Shown: positions 35,579 to 47,017, counted from the stretch's first letter. The stretch is DNA of 64,000 nt from Gari tellinella (GCA_922989275.2 OV277859.1:83138198-83202197); one strand, 5' to 3'. Notes: a model not told the origin generated them from the sequence alone. Program-made: numbers and translations.

Positions 35579-35895
35579 CCTTAATTGGCAGCATTTGGCT
35601 CAACCGTTGGTCTGTTTGGAAAACATTGTATGGTAACTTGTAACAACTGTTGGCTTCACTTGTTGATGTACAGTTTAGCTTATTCACCCCTGAAACTTTA
35701 ATCGACAATTTTCAATTTCCAAATACAAAGTGAGTCTAGTCCATCTTTTAACTACTTTTAGGGTTGATTTTATCTATTTTTTGCAAAATAAACAACAGCC
35801 ATATCCTGATCAGAGGTCTCATGCGGCGGTCCTCTGATCATTAGGCTCGACACGGCTTGCATAGGACAAGGGTACTCTTCACAGGTACATAGTTT

Positions 35896-36150
35896 GTTAC
35901 AGGGCTGCCATTTCTCTGGATTTTTCCTAAATATTCGGATTTTTTCTAGTACATGGTAGCTTAAAGCAGGCTGAAAGTAAAGCAGAATGCGCCTGAAGGC
36001 GCATTCTGCTTTACTTCCAGTCTGCTTTAAGTAGTCACGTGTCAACAAAACTAGAAACAAGCGATGAGGTGAAGGTACGATTCGTAAAATTGCACTTGAA
36101 AAATACAAGTTTGGAAATCTTAGGATTTTTCATGTCAACTTATGGCAGCA
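35896..36150. mobile_element. Family N element, split by a B fragment
   Basis: CAGGGCTGCCATTTCT at the left and ATGGCAGCACTG at the right, with GGATTTTTC repeats inside. Confidence 0.55.
35946..36073 (-). mobile_element. Family B fragment nested in N
   Basis: Perfect hairpin GCAGAATGCGCCTGAAGGCG with CAGGCTGAAAGTAAA arms; only the hairpin-side half is present. Confidence 0.7.
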
Positions 36151-36219
36151 CTGTTGTTGATGACGAGTATTCTCGTCGCTAGGGTTGAAGGTGTTAACAT
36201 TATTTTTTATTGTTTTCAG

Positions 36220-36296
36220 GGATTCTAGTAGCCGGAAGTGTTTTAGATGCCTCGTGTTCACTCAGTGGCATCCCAATCTCCTACAATACAAAGAAA
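36220..36296 (+). CDS. Internal exon, continuation of the DUF7044-like domain
   Basis: The acceptor is TTTTTTATTGTTTTCAG and the donor AAA|GTGAGT. The exon is 77 bases: 1 base, 25 codons, 1 base. Its first base completes the lysine codon left by the exon at 31938 (AA+G). The reading frame gives CFRCLVFTQWHPNLLQYKE, matching my memory of the end of the domain (CxRC...H.N.LQYKES.C). A family A element starts 20 bp after the exon and a family D end lies 22 bp before it, so this 77 bp exon sits as an island in transposon DNA. The matching phases with both neighbouring exons are the strongest evidence that it is real. Confidence 0.8.
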
Positions 36297-36315
36297 GTGA
36301 GTATAACAGTCATTA

Positions 36316-36345
36316 TACAGTGGAGAAAACGTTATTCCTTCCCAT
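36316..36345 (+). mobile_element. Family A left end, cut by tandem-core element
   Basis: TACAGTGGAGAAAACGTTAT then CCCA; the rest of this A copy is at 38129-38411. Confidence 0.8.
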
Positions 36346-36449
36346 TTTTAGCTCGACTTTTTCGAAAAGTCGAGCTATTGTCGTCACCCTGTCTTCTGCG
36401 TCTGGGTCTGCGTCTGCGTCGGTTAAGTTTTTTGGAATAAGGTTTTTGT

Positions 36450-37935
36450 AAGACATCATTTCCCAATAACTATCAAAGGTATCCATTTGAAACTTGGAAT
36501 ATATGTTTAGTATCAAAAGGGCAACTCTTTACAACAAGGCAGGTAATCCTGGGATTTGTCATTCCAGAGTTATTGCCCTTGTTTCATTTATTTAAAATTT
36601 GTAAATTGAAATATCTAAATAACTATGAAATATATTAACTTGAAACTTTGAATACTTGTTAAGTATCAAAAGGGCAACTCATTACAACAAGGCAGATAAC
36701 TTTAAGAGTTGTCAGTTTAGAGTTATTGCCCTTGTTTCATTTATTTAAAAATTGTAAATTGAAATATCTTAATAACTATGAACGATTTTAACTTGAAACT
36801 TTGAATACTTGTTGAGTAGCAGAAGGACAACTCATTACAAAAAGGTAGGTAACTCTGTGATTTGTGATTTCAGAGTTATTTTCCTTGTTTTATTTATTTT
36901 TAAATTGTTAATTAGCATATCTAAATAACTATGAAAAATATTAACTTGAAACCTTGTATACTTGTTAAGTATCATATGGGCAACTCATTACAACAAGGTA
37001 GGTAACTCTGTGATTTGTGATTCCAGAGTTATTGCCTTTGTTTTATTTACTTAAGATTAGTAAATTGAAATATCTAAATAACTGTCAAAGTACTGAACCT
37101 TATTAAATTAAATTGATAATCGCAAGCGAATTGCCATCGAATTGCCATCGAATCGGGCGCTTCAAAAAACAAATCCTACTTTTGAATATTCTTAAGGGAA
37201 TTTTCCGAAGCGGTTGTGACAAAAATGGAATCGAAAAAATTATCGAAGACATATTTGCGAACATTTGTGAGATACACCATTCAAGAAAACTTACCCGAGG
37301 GTAAAGTTAGTATTTTGAATCGCAAGCGAATTGCCATCGAATTGCAAGCGAATCGCAAAAATTGTTAATTTAATAAGGTTCAGTACTGTAACTTGAAACT
37401 TTATATACTTGTGTTATATCAAAAGGGCAACTCATTAAAACAAGAAAGGTGACCTGGGGATGTGTCATTCCAGAGTTATTTGCCTTGTTTTAATTTACAT
37501 AAAGCTTGTAAATTGAAATTTCTCAATAATTACAAATGTACCATAGGTATTAACTTGAAACTTTAAATACTTGTTAAGTATCAAAAGGACAGCTCATTAC
37601 AAGAAGGCAGGTAACCCTGGGTTTTGTGATTCCAGAGTATTTGCCCTTATTTTGACTTAGAATTAAAATAAGATTTCTCAATAACTACCATAGATATTAA
37701 CATGAAACTTTGAATACTTGTTCAGTTTTAAAAGGGCATCACCTTACAACAAGGCAGATAACCATGGGATTTGTCATTGCAGAGTTATTGCCCTAGTTTG
37801 ACTCAGAATTGTATATGAAATTACTCAGTAACTGTAGAAAGTTATAAATTTCAAACTTCCAATATATTTAAATACTTGTTTAGTATCAAAAGGGCAACTT
37901 ATAACAACAAGGCAGGTAAAGCAGGCAAAGATGGT
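36450..37935 (+). repeat. Tandem array, period about 153 bp, 8 units
   Basis: The anchor GGGCAACTC or close variants starts at 36519, 36672, 36825, 36978, 37425, 37587, 37734 and 37892. The first three steps are 153 each; the 447 step contains family I. Confidence 0.9.
37088..37388. mobile_element. Family I element nested in the tandem array
   Basis: Matches 22514-22858 with one CATCGAATT unit fewer on each side; right end GGTTCAGTACTG then TA. Confidence 0.9.
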
Positions 37936-38128
37936 GTCCTTGTTTTGACTTATAGTTTACTTTGAATAGAATGTAGACTGTCAAAGTATGTTTGAGTTGT
38001 TGTTGCTTGTATACAAACTTACATGATCAAGAGGGCATTAAACATCCTACCCATTCTTTAAGTTTGGAAAATGTAGCCGTATCAAGTATAGGAAAGTCGA
38101 GCGTCCAGGACCCGTTTGCGGTGTTCTC

Positions 38129-38411
38129 GTTAAAATCACAAACGAAACACAAACGCATTTCATTAAAACGTAGAAAATGGCAAGTTGTTGACAATTCTAA
38201 ACATTCATTTTAATATGAGTGACAAACTGTTTGGAGCCTGATCAGACGCCGGGTAACCCGGCGTCTGATCTGGCTCCAAGCTGTTTGCATTAGAAATTAT
38301 AGATTTAGCGTAAACCCGGTGTCTTTGATCTGGCTCCAAACTTTTGCATTGCAAATAATAGTTTTAGCGTAAACGCGTTTATTAGGAAAGAATAACATTT
38401 CCTCCAAACTA
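38129..38411 (+). mobile_element. Family A remainder with duplicated right half
   Basis: ACAAACGAAACACAAACGC onward, palindrome 38221-38289, then a second partial arm (GTGTCTTTGATCTGGCTCCA) and a second GTTTTAGCGTAAACGCG. Confidence 0.8.
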
Positions 38412-38472
38412 TTAGCAAATGGCAACTTTACTCAGGGTAAGGCAGTGAAAAGGTAAAACCTATAAACACTGG

Positions 38473-38722
38473 TACAGTGGAGAATCTGTTATTCTTTCCC
38501 GTTTAAACGCAAACGTACGCAAACGCAAAACACTAAAACGTTGAAAAGTACAACTTTTGGACAATTCTGATAATTCATGTTTATCTTGGTGGCAAACAGT
38601 TTGGAGCCTGATCAGACGCCGGGTTACCCGGCGTCTCATCTGGCTCCAAACTGTTTGTAAAAGAAAAAATAGTTTTAGCGTAAACGCGTTTATTGGGAAA
38701 GAATAACAGATTCTCCACTGTA
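38473..38722 (+). mobile_element. Subfamily A2 MITE
   Basis: TACAGTGGAGAATCTGTTAT to CAGATTCTCCACTGTA. Left interior GCAAACGTACGCAAACGC is diagnostic for A2. Confidence 0.93.
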
Positions 38723-39300
38723 AGTAATTTTATAAAAAATGCTTTGCAAACTGTTTGAAGTCCAGGTGAGACGCTGAGTTGCTAGGCGTCTTATCTGGCT
38801 TCCCAAACATTTTTTTGCACGTACAAATCTATTTTTAGAATAGTTACAGACGAGAGTTATTGTTTCAGACGAAATCTTTTATTACGTGTAGTGCCCAGGG
38901 TTTATTTATCGACTAGCAGACACGAAGGGGGATCAAATCAATTTCTTAGTGCAATGTTTGATGGTACCCGATTAATGGTAACACTAAAACATTAGCCCGG
39001 CTAGCTTGACCTGCATATACTTTCAAACAGTTTGGGTCCAGATCAAATTACAAATAAATCAACTGTATGACGATTGTGTTTATAATTCGTCCAGGAAAAT
39101 GCTGTTTGAAATATTTTGAATTTTATTTTGGCAAACGCGAGTTTTAACGGTATATAACTGGATAAACGCCAATATATAGCTTAACTAAGTAACCTAACAA
39201 CACCTTTGAACCAGAATATATGTCATCAAATTGATTTTCTTGGGTTTCGGGTTTCTTTATATTTGGTACATTAATAGAGATTTATATAAATAGCTTCATT
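38723..39300. other. Unassigned DNA with palindrome traces
   Basis: Decayed palindrome at 38750-38810; K-like GGCAAACGCGAG near 39130. No gene. Confidence 0.45.
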
Positions 39301-39307
39301 CGGAACA

Positions 39308-39381
39308 GTATTACAAATGGTTTGGATCCTGATGAGACGCCGACTTATTCGGTGTCTCATTGGGATCCAAACTGTTTGCAA
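39308..39381. repeat. Palindrome unit
   Basis: GGATCCTGATGAGACGCCGA / TCGGTGTCTCATTGGGATCC. Confidence 0.75.
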
Positions 39382-39814
39382 ATGAACTCACAAAAAAGAC
39401 TGAAGTTAAATACCCGAGTTATCTATCGATTTGACAGAGTTAACGCCCTTTGTTTGTATACCACTCAGTACTGAATGATGATGCAACTGTCTAGGCTATT
39501 GTAACAAGCATGTTCATGTATTATTCATCAATAATGTATTGGACTGGTATCTGGTTTTATTACGTAATAAAACACACTTCTAAGGTCGCTGTTACGTGAA
39601 CTGTCGGGTTTGCTTCTTATGGAAAACCTTTACCTTAACCGTAGAATTCCAAGGTTATAGACCACCAAAGAAGTTACTTTGCATAACTTACTAATGTCTT
39701 AAGCCATGCAGCCAGTTTTGTCTGTTGAAAGCTGTTTAATAGTTTCGCATACTACAATAGTTTAACATACTGCAATGTGCAATATAGTGTCTGCAGAATA
39801 AGTTCAGTTTCAGA

Positions 39815-39880
39815 CAGTATTGAGTCTGATCAGACGCCGAGTAACTCGGCGTCTGATCTGACTCCAAACTGTTTGAAACG
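39815..39880. repeat. Palindrome unit
   Basis: GAGTCTGATCAGACGCCGAG / CTCGGCGTCTGATCTGACTC. Confidence 0.8.
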
Positions 39881-40252
39881 AATATCAGTTCTCGGAGAGC
39901 ATACATGTACACGTTTGGTGGAATAAAAAACTGGTTGCACCCATTTTAACCCTTTCACAAATGAATTAAACTTTTTGCTCCTCATCTCCAAGTGATATTC
40001 CAAGGGAATGCAATGACATTGAGGCGATACTGTGGAATCCACTGGGTCGATACTGTTACGCCGCTCGATCACAGTGATTGCAATTGAGACAAGCAAAAAA
40101 CTCGATAATAACAAATAATCACGTATCAGCGCTTGTAATTTCGCTATTATGCTTGTAACAAAGTCTTCCATTGATTATGCCATAAGTACGTTTCCCATAA
40201 TTCATCATTTCTATAACCATGATTGCGTAATGTATAGTCATTCTTGTACAAT

Positions 40253-40340
40253 GTATTAACCATTTACGCCATAGCATGTTTCTATATTTAAAAGACAGGT
40301 GGTCACTTAAAGCAGCTTGAAAGTAAGGCAGAATGCATAA
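40253..40340 (+). mobile_element. Family B left fragment
   Basis: TTAACCATTTACGCCATAGC to GGCAGAATGC, then broken. Confidence 0.65.
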
Positions 40341-40590
40341 TGCGGTGTCTGACTAGAGTGTACATGTACACTGTTTGCTGATAGGAATGTCAATATAAAC
40401 AATACGAAAATAATAAGCAAGAAATATCGCAGACATATCTTTTGGCCATTTTCTGTCACTTAAAACTGCACCAAAGCCGGATAAATGTTTCTGTTTCTTC
40501 ACTTTAAATTCAAAAGTCGACTTTGCAACAGTTTTGATCAGAAGCTGCGTCAAGTGGCGCCTGATCAGGATACAGACTGGTCGGCACACC

Positions 40591-40840
40591 TACAGTGGAG
40601 AATCTGTTATTCTTTCCCGTTTAAACGCAAACGTACGCAAACGCAAAGCACTAAAACGTAGAAAAGAACAACTTATTGACAATTCTGATAATTCTTGTTT
40701 ATCTTGGTGGCAAACAGTTTTGAGCCTGATCAGACGCCGGGTTACCCGGCGTCTGATCTGGCTCCAAACTGTTTGCACTGCAAATAATAGTTTTAGCGTA
40801 AACGCGTTTATTGGGAAAGAATAACAGATTCTCCACTGTA
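40591..40840 (+). mobile_element. Subfamily A2 MITE
   Basis: Complete and nearly identical to 38473-38722. Confidence 0.93.
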
Positions 40841-41017
40841 TCGATATTTCCTCGGTAAAAGTACCTTTATCCATTACTCCATAAATACGCCTGTTTATGA
40901 CTTAAGTGTATTCTTCCACAGAATAAAATAGTTTCAGTTTATACAACCATGAACAAACAACATAATTATATAACTTTTGAACAATATTGCAGACAACAAG
41001 GTCAATGTACACGATAA

Positions 41018-41051
41018 AGTGTGTGTGTGTGTGTGTGTGGGGGGGGGGGGG
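41018..41051 (+). repeat. (GT)n then poly-G microsatellite
   Basis: About ten GT units followed by a run of about a dozen G, right before a B element. Confidence 0.9.
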
Positions 41052-41059
41052 TTCTAAGC

Positions 41060-41317
41060 TTAACCCATTACCCAATAAATACGCATTTCTATTCCTTTAA
41101 TTCATTCATCAAGTGAAAAAAACAGTTCCACTTAATACAGACAAGAAAATGTACTGTAAAGAATTTTTTCTATACCTTAGTTGATACATGTATTAGCTTA
41201 AAGCAGGCTGAAAGTAAAGCAGAATGTGCCTTAAGGCACATTCTGCTTTACTTTCAACCTGCTATAAGTGTTCATCTCTCTTCAAAACTTGAAACAAGCT
41301 ATGTGGTAAAGGGTTAA
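41060..41317 (-). mobile_element. Family B MITE, inverted
   Basis: TTAA both sides; the hairpin has a paired change (AATGTGCC / GGCACATT in place of AATGCGCC / GGCGCATT). Confidence 0.85.
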
Positions 41318-41788
41318 AGCAGACGATAAAAAAGGTAGTGAAAGAGTTCCAAACTAATTTGATAAGCAATGGCGATGAGCTGTTTAAACAGACGGTTTCT
41401 TGGGTGCGAAAGAAAAGAGCATCTCAGCTGGAATATATTCAGGTTAACTCAACAGTGCGCTGAGTCACTCGGAGCCGGCCTGATCTATATTCAAAATATC
41501 GACAAATTCCGGACTCTTCGGTTACGCGTAAAGCACATATCAAGCACGTATTGCATGATAATTAATCTACTTTGAGTAATTTCCGATCTGCTAGGCAGTT
41601 CAAAGCACGTAAATAATATCTAAATTAATGTTTTTCCGTGTTACTTTGAAATGTCTAACAAATCAAAGACCGACCCTAATAGCGGCACAAAAGGTTCATT
41701 AAATCTCAGAACTAGAACTAGAGCAAAATCATATACTCACTGTTCGGTAACAGTTTTGTATACTGAACTAGTTACCTAACCATTTCCT
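41318..41788. other. Unassigned DNA
   Basis: A 68-codon ORF (41369-41575) has no support. Confidence 0.45.
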
Positions 41789-41960
41789 TAACCTTTCACT
41801 CCATAGCCTGTTTTAATTTTGAAAACAGGTGACCACTTAAAACACGTTGAAAGTAAAGAAAACTGCGCCTTAAGACACACTCTGCTTTACTTTTAAGCTA
41901 TTTTAAACTACCATCTGCTAGGATATAGGAAACATTTCTGATGATAAATATAGACGAAGA
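41789..41960 (+). mobile_element. Family B decayed copy
   Basis: TTAACCTTTCACTCCATAGC and a broken hairpin (ACTGCGCCTTAAGACACAC). Confidence 0.65.
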
Positions 41961-42338
41961 AAAACGCATATAAATTTTGACGATACTTGTCGAATTTCTC
42001 GCTGGGTGGATAATCGGCGTGTTGCTTTCTCCCAAACACAAGGCCCAGTGAAAATACTACTTGCGCACAGGCCGTTGGCGTTGTTACTAACTTTATGGAT
42101 CGGCGTTCATAAATGATTCATCAATCAAATATCAACAATTTTTACTCGGCGACCAGAAAAGATTTGAAAAATTGCTTGCTTGTTTGTAAATGTTCCACGA
42201 ATGTAATTTCAGCGTGAAAGATTGGCGATAAGAACGGGAGCAACACGCTATACTCATCGCCACTGCAAGCGCCCGGGTGATCTTGGCGATCATGATTAAT
42301 AGGCGCATTCGTGTTTCAGACCCTCAGTTGAACCTGTA

Positions 42339-42589
42339 TTAACTCTTTCCTCCCTGAAACATTAAATGGACAATTCCAGTTTCCATTTTAGTCTAGTCCA
42401 TTTCTGACTTTTAAGGGTTGTTTTTGTCAATGTATGGCATGATGACAAACAGTTAAGACCCTGATCAGAGGGCTCCTTAAGGAGCCCTCTGATCTGGGTC
42501 TTTACTGTTTGCATAGGACAAGTGTACTATTCACATGTTTAATGTTTGAAAAGGACGCCAATAAGCGGGACTAGGGTTCAAAGGGTTAA
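42339..42589 (-). mobile_element. Family D MITE, inverted
   Basis: TTAACTCTTTCCTCCCTGAA to AAAGGGTTAA, hairpin GAGGGCTCCTTAAGGAGCCC. Very close to 20679-20929. Confidence 0.92.
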
Positions 42590-43275
42590 GCAACAACTCA
42601 ATTAAACAAGAATTACTATCTCTTAAAGAAAATTGAAACATATTGCAGGCAGAAAGGAACTTTCTGCATTTCTTTCATCCTGCATTTAGCTGTTATCATA
42701 GTTAACTGTTACATATTCAATATTTCTAGACATGTCGCTGAATCAAAGTTGTACTGTTTTTGCAGCACGTACCAATGCTTTTGTTCTGTCCGTTTGAAAA
42801 TGGTGTTGGGTTTTAGTGTGGAATTAGTAAACGGTGCGCGCGATACGCATGTTATGCGCGACACGCTTTGATTTTAATGAGGCTTCCATGCATTTGATCA
42901 CTTGAAAGGCCTACAATGCCCGCCCCGACCGACAAAACTGCAGACATAAAACGGCAGACCGCAGAAAAACTGACCGTTACCCGACATACGATACGGCCGA
43001 GTAGATGATATACTATGGCAGTAAATTAGATCTGTATGTTCAAAGAAAATGAAGATATTAAACTTTTCCAGATGTACATTGTGCATTGTTTGGTTTCTGC
43101 TCCTACTGGTGCAAATGTTCGACCATTCTAAGATTTCGTTTGGAATATCAATGGCTGTGGTTCTCAACAATAAGTTATTAGTCTACACTGTATGTAAAGG
43201 TTAAGTAACTACGTTTCCATTAGTAAAACTATCGTGGGTGACTTGAATTTATTCTACTTCAAGCAGTCTTTAAGA
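42590..43275. other. Unassigned DNA
   Basis: A small G-like hairpin remnant (GAAAGGAACTTTC) near 42650; CG-rich CGCGCGATACGC...GCGCGACACGC near 42835-42870. Confidence 0.4.
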
Positions 43276-43279
43276 GTGT

Positions 43280-43522
43280 AACATTTGGAAATACGCTATT
43301 CTTTCCCATTTAAATGCAACTAAACGCAAACACAATTCACTTAAATCTAGAAAACTACAAATATTAGACATTTCTTACCATTAATCTAAATCTGAGTGGC
43401 AAACAGTTTGGAGTCTGATCAGTGCCGGGCTACACGTCGTTTAATCTGGCTCCAAACTTATTGCAAGGGATCTAATAGTTTTAGGGTAAACGCGTATGAA
43501 GAATAAGGTCTTCTCCACCGTA
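43280..43522 (+). mobile_element. Family A decayed copy
   Basis: Left end ACGCTATTCTTTCCC, damaged palindrome, right end CTCCACCGTA shared with the next element. Confidence 0.8.
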
Positions 43523-43770
43523 CAGTGGAGAATCTGTTATTCTTTCCCAATAAACGCGTTTACGCTAAAACTATTATTTGCAGTGCAAACAGTTTGGAGC
43601 CAGATCAAACGCCGGGTAACCCGGCGTCTGATCAGGCTCCAAACTGTTTGCCACCAAGATAAACAAGAATTATCAGAATTGTCCAAAAGTTGTTCTTTTC
43701 TACGTTTTAGTGCTTTGCGTTTGCGTGCGTTTGCGTTTAAACGGGAAAGAATAACAGATTCTCCACCGTA
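43521..43770 (-). mobile_element. Subfamily A2 MITE, inverted
   Basis: Inserted at the terminal TA of the preceding copy. Ends TACAGTGGAGAATCTG / CAGATTCTCCACCGTA. Confidence 0.92.
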
Positions 43771-44081
43771 CCCATTCCTAACAGAAATTTCCTTTGCTGC
43801 TTCAATCCTAACATGATAAAGAGTCAAATGAAATTGTACATCCATTCTGACAGTAAACTGCTTGAATGTTTCTTTCAACATTTCTGTAAAAATAATAGTT
43901 CAGATTCTGAAACAATACTAGAATTTTTTGCTCTGTCTTTTTGACTAGATATTTATAAGCAGGCAGTGTAAATATTGCGGTGTCTCATCAGCGTCTGTAC
44001 TGTCTGCTATTTTCGTATGATATGCGGGTTGGGCAAACAATGGAACGCTTTTAGAATACCCTTGTATATCTATAGATGAAG

Positions 44082-44261
44082 TACAGTAGAACATCTCTAT
44101 TACGACCACTTAGTTGTGTCAAATATTAATCTTTTAAGACAGGTGCCTGCTTAAAGCAATGTGAAAGTGTTTTACTTTTACAATGCTTTAAGGTGTCACC
44201 TGTCTTTTATACGGGCAATTAGCCTTCTATTTAGTGGTCGTAATAGAGGGGTTTTACTGTA
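44082..44261 (+). mobile_element. Family G MITE
   Basis: TACAGTAGAACATCTCTATT and the inverse GGGGTTTTACTGTA. The hairpin is shortened (AGTGTTTTACTTTTACAATG). Confidence 0.8.
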
Positions 44262-44833
44262 TTCCAGCAAACATATAGAGAGAGATCATTGCAAAATCCA
44301 GGCATTAATGGTTTAAAGACACTCTGCATATACATATTCCTGAATTGCAACCTAACAAAAGTGTAACTGTATTTGATCTTTATGCCCCAGTGAAACTTTC
44401 TATAAAATTTGCATGCATTCAATTCAAATTGCACACAAATATTCAGACAGCGGTTAAAATTGGAGATTTTTCCTACGTCTGGGATCAATTTAAGACAAAC
44501 GTATATAAAAGCATTATAAATTCGTGCGATAATGGAGACAGTTTATCTACGAAAGTGTATTTCATAGTCAGATAAGGCGTAAATTGGAACAAATCGAGCA
44601 GAAATGTAACAGGCAGCCGTGGAATTTATTTCTTGAAAATTGATAGCGGCGCGCTTGGTCCCAGCGATAAATCATTTGGAAAGTTTCTAACATTTTTCGA
44701 TAAAACTTTAGGATGAGTGTAGATACTGTCAAGATGGCTATCAGCACAGCTGACTATGAGCAACACAACAAAGTAGAGACATTCCCGACTATGCAAACAG
44801 TGTAGACATACTTATATTCTAACATTTAAGAGG
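44262..44833. other. Unassigned AT-rich DNA
   Basis: No gene or repeat recognised. Confidence 0.45.
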
Positions 44834-45082
44834 TACAGTGGAGAATCTGTTATTCTTTCCCAATAAACGCGTTTACGCTAAAACTATTATTTGCAGTGCA
44901 AACAGTTTGGAGCCAGATCAGACGCCGGGTAACCCGGCGTCTGATCAGGCTCCAAACTGTTTGCCACCAAGATAAACAAGAATTATCAGAATTGTCCAAA
45001 AGTTGTTCTTTTCTACATTTTAGTGTTTTGCGTTTGCGTACGTTTGCGTTTAAACGGGAAGAATAACAGATTCTCCACTGTA
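44834..45082 (-). mobile_element. Subfamily A2 MITE, inverted
   Basis: Complete, nearly identical to 43521-43770 and 45373-45622. Confidence 0.93.
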
Positions 45083-45164
45083 TGAATGCTTGTAGATAGA
45101 GCAAACTATTTTATGAGTGGCATCAATTCAAGTCTTATTGTCATTCCTAAAATAAGATGCCACT

Positions 45165-45303
45165 GGAGATGACCTTTTAAACGCACACGTAAACACAATG
45201 CAATGAAAGGCAAAAACAAATCACTTTTTTGGAAATTTATAACAATTTATTTTAAAAAAAAAAAAGTGACAAATAGTTTGGAGCCTGATCAGACGCCGCT
45301 ATT
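45165..45303 (+). mobile_element. Family A decayed fragment
   Basis: TTTTAAACGCACACG interior to GGAGCCTGATCAGACGCC, broken at mid-palindrome. Confidence 0.6.
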
Positions 45304-45372
45304 ACAGCTTACTGGAAAGTGTGTCAATATTCAGCTGACATATATTTTACATATATACTTAAACCACTCTCA

Positions 45373-45622
45373 TACAGTGGAGAATGTGTTATTCTTTCCC
45401 AATAAACGCGTTTACGCTAAAACTATTATTTGCAGTGCAAACAGTTTGGAGCCAGATCAGACGCCGGGTAACCCGGCGTCTGTTCAGGCTCCAAACTGTT
45501 TGCCACCAAGATAAACAAGAATTATCAGAATTGTCCAAAAGTTGTTCTTTTCTACGTTTAAGTGCTTTGCGTTTGCGTACGTTTGCGTTTAAACGGGAAA
45601 GAATAACAGATTCTCCACTGTA
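45373..45622 (-). mobile_element. Subfamily A2 MITE, inverted
   Basis: Complete; one change in the left end (GAATGTG). Confidence 0.93.
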
Positions 45623-45724
45623 CCATAGTACCGTATGTTGTAAAACTGTCATCTACATTCACATTTTCAATTGAATTTGTTTGTACATTTGTATTTTGAA
45701 TGTAAAGAAGCTTAAATACAATTA

Positions 45725-45793
45725 CCAAACAGTTTGGATCCTGACCAGACTCCGAGTTACTCGACGTTTGATCTGGATCCAAACGGATTGCTA
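45725..45793. repeat. Palindrome unit
   Basis: GGATCCTGACCAGACTCCGA / TCGACGTTTGATCTGGATCC, several mismatches. Confidence 0.65.
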
Positions 45794-45976
45794 AATATCA
45801 GAGACGTTGTGATTGGTGTAGGACAAGGGCTAAAAGGCATAACGGATGAGTGACATGCCATCAAAGATTTACGTGTCTGCTCATAATGAAATAGAAGTCA
45901 AGACAATACTAGTAACCACATAATTCTATCCCAGATTAGTTGCAATCAACATGCTAATGGTCATTGCGAAATTTAA

Positions 45977-46143
45977 TTAACCCATAACTGGCCCATAAAT
46001 ACGCCTGTTTACACCTTTAATATATTGTTCCATTGAAACAAATCCAATTTATACAGTTAAAAATATATATAACACAAAACATTTTCTATATTGTAGCTGA
46101 TCGAAACTTAAAGCAGGCTGAAAGTAAAGCAGAATGCGCCTTA
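45977..46143 (-). mobile_element. Family B half copy, inverted
   Basis: TTAACCCATAACTGGCCCAT to AGCAGAATGCGCCTT, stopping at the hairpin apex. Confidence 0.7.
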
Positions 46144-46209
46144 TCCTTCAATCACCTTTTTGTAATTGTTGCTACCGCTTAAAATATACGCAAATAGAAA
46201 TAGAAAGTA

Positions 46210-46350
46210 TTATAGTAAGTGCCTTTTAATCAGTAGCCAGATCAGACGCCAAGTCACTATGCGTCTATCTTGTCTCCGGACTGTTTGCAATAGATATAAT
46301 TGTTTTAACACAACTGCGTATTGTTGGGAAATAATAACATATTACCCGCT
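46210..46350 (+). mobile_element. Family A decayed right half
   Basis: CCAGATCAGACGCC...CGGACTGTTTGCAATAGATA and TATTGTTGGGAAATAATAAC. Confidence 0.55.
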
Positions 46351-46410
46351 TTATTACGGCTATACAATTGTACACCAGACTATAATACTGCTCAGGCCAC
46401 ACTTACCATC

Positions 46411-46775
46411 TACAGTGTTCCCTTCCTACCACGTCCCTCCCAACAACGACCAATCCTTACAACGACCTTAGCCACAGTTCCCTAAACAGGACAATTATGT
46501 CTATCGCTTTTACTGCTGCAATGTCTTCTTCTTAAAATTGTCGTCTGCAGTTTTTCTCAAAGTTACATAATGGACATTTTGACAGAAAATAAATGAGTGA
46601 CGAGTGACAAACAGTTTGAATCCAGATCAGATGCCGCGTTACGCGGTGTCGGATCTGCCGGGATTCAAGCTCTTTGCAAATGTTAGCCTATTTCCCTCTC
46701 AATAACATCTCCCTCCGAATAATGCACACAATATATGTCTCCCATTGAGTGTCGTTGTAGAGAGGAATCGCTGTA
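46411..46775 (+). mobile_element. Family E MITE
   Basis: TACAGTGTTCCCTTCCTACC to ATCGCTGTA with the palindrome at 46610-46675. Confidence 0.88.
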
Positions 46776-47017
46776 CATAGAAGAGAGAAGCCCCAATCAA
46801 GGCAGCCATGATTCTCAATTGCATCTAACCATTAACTCACCTACGCAGGGATTACCAGTAATGGCCAATCAATTTGCTCTTATTTAATACTGATGTTGCA
46901 ATAATGACGGGTGTCAATGATGCTACAGAACCTCCTGGCGTCATCGCATTCAAATTGTGCTCACTATACCAAATACATGTATCATGATTTCATTGAATGT
47001 TCAATATAAAAACATAG

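Larger units (their letters stand above)
35673..36198 (-). mobile_element. Family D decayed copy, split by N and B
   Basis: Starts AGCTTATTCACCCCTGAAAC, keeps a degenerate GAGGTCTC hairpin, is interrupted at 35896-36150, and ends GGTTGAAGGTGTTAA just before the exon acceptor. Confidence 0.65.
36346..38128. mobile_element. Tandem-core (pearl/Helitron-like) element
   Basis: Begins with palindrome AGCTCGACTTTTTCGAAAAG (36350-36376), then TCTGCGTCTG repeats, then a tandem core, and closes with AAAGTCGAGCGTCC. From memory, bivalve 'pearl'-type Helitron relatives have this plan: short palindrome, about 160 bp tandem core, GTCGAGCG end. Exact ends are uncertain. Confidence 0.55.
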
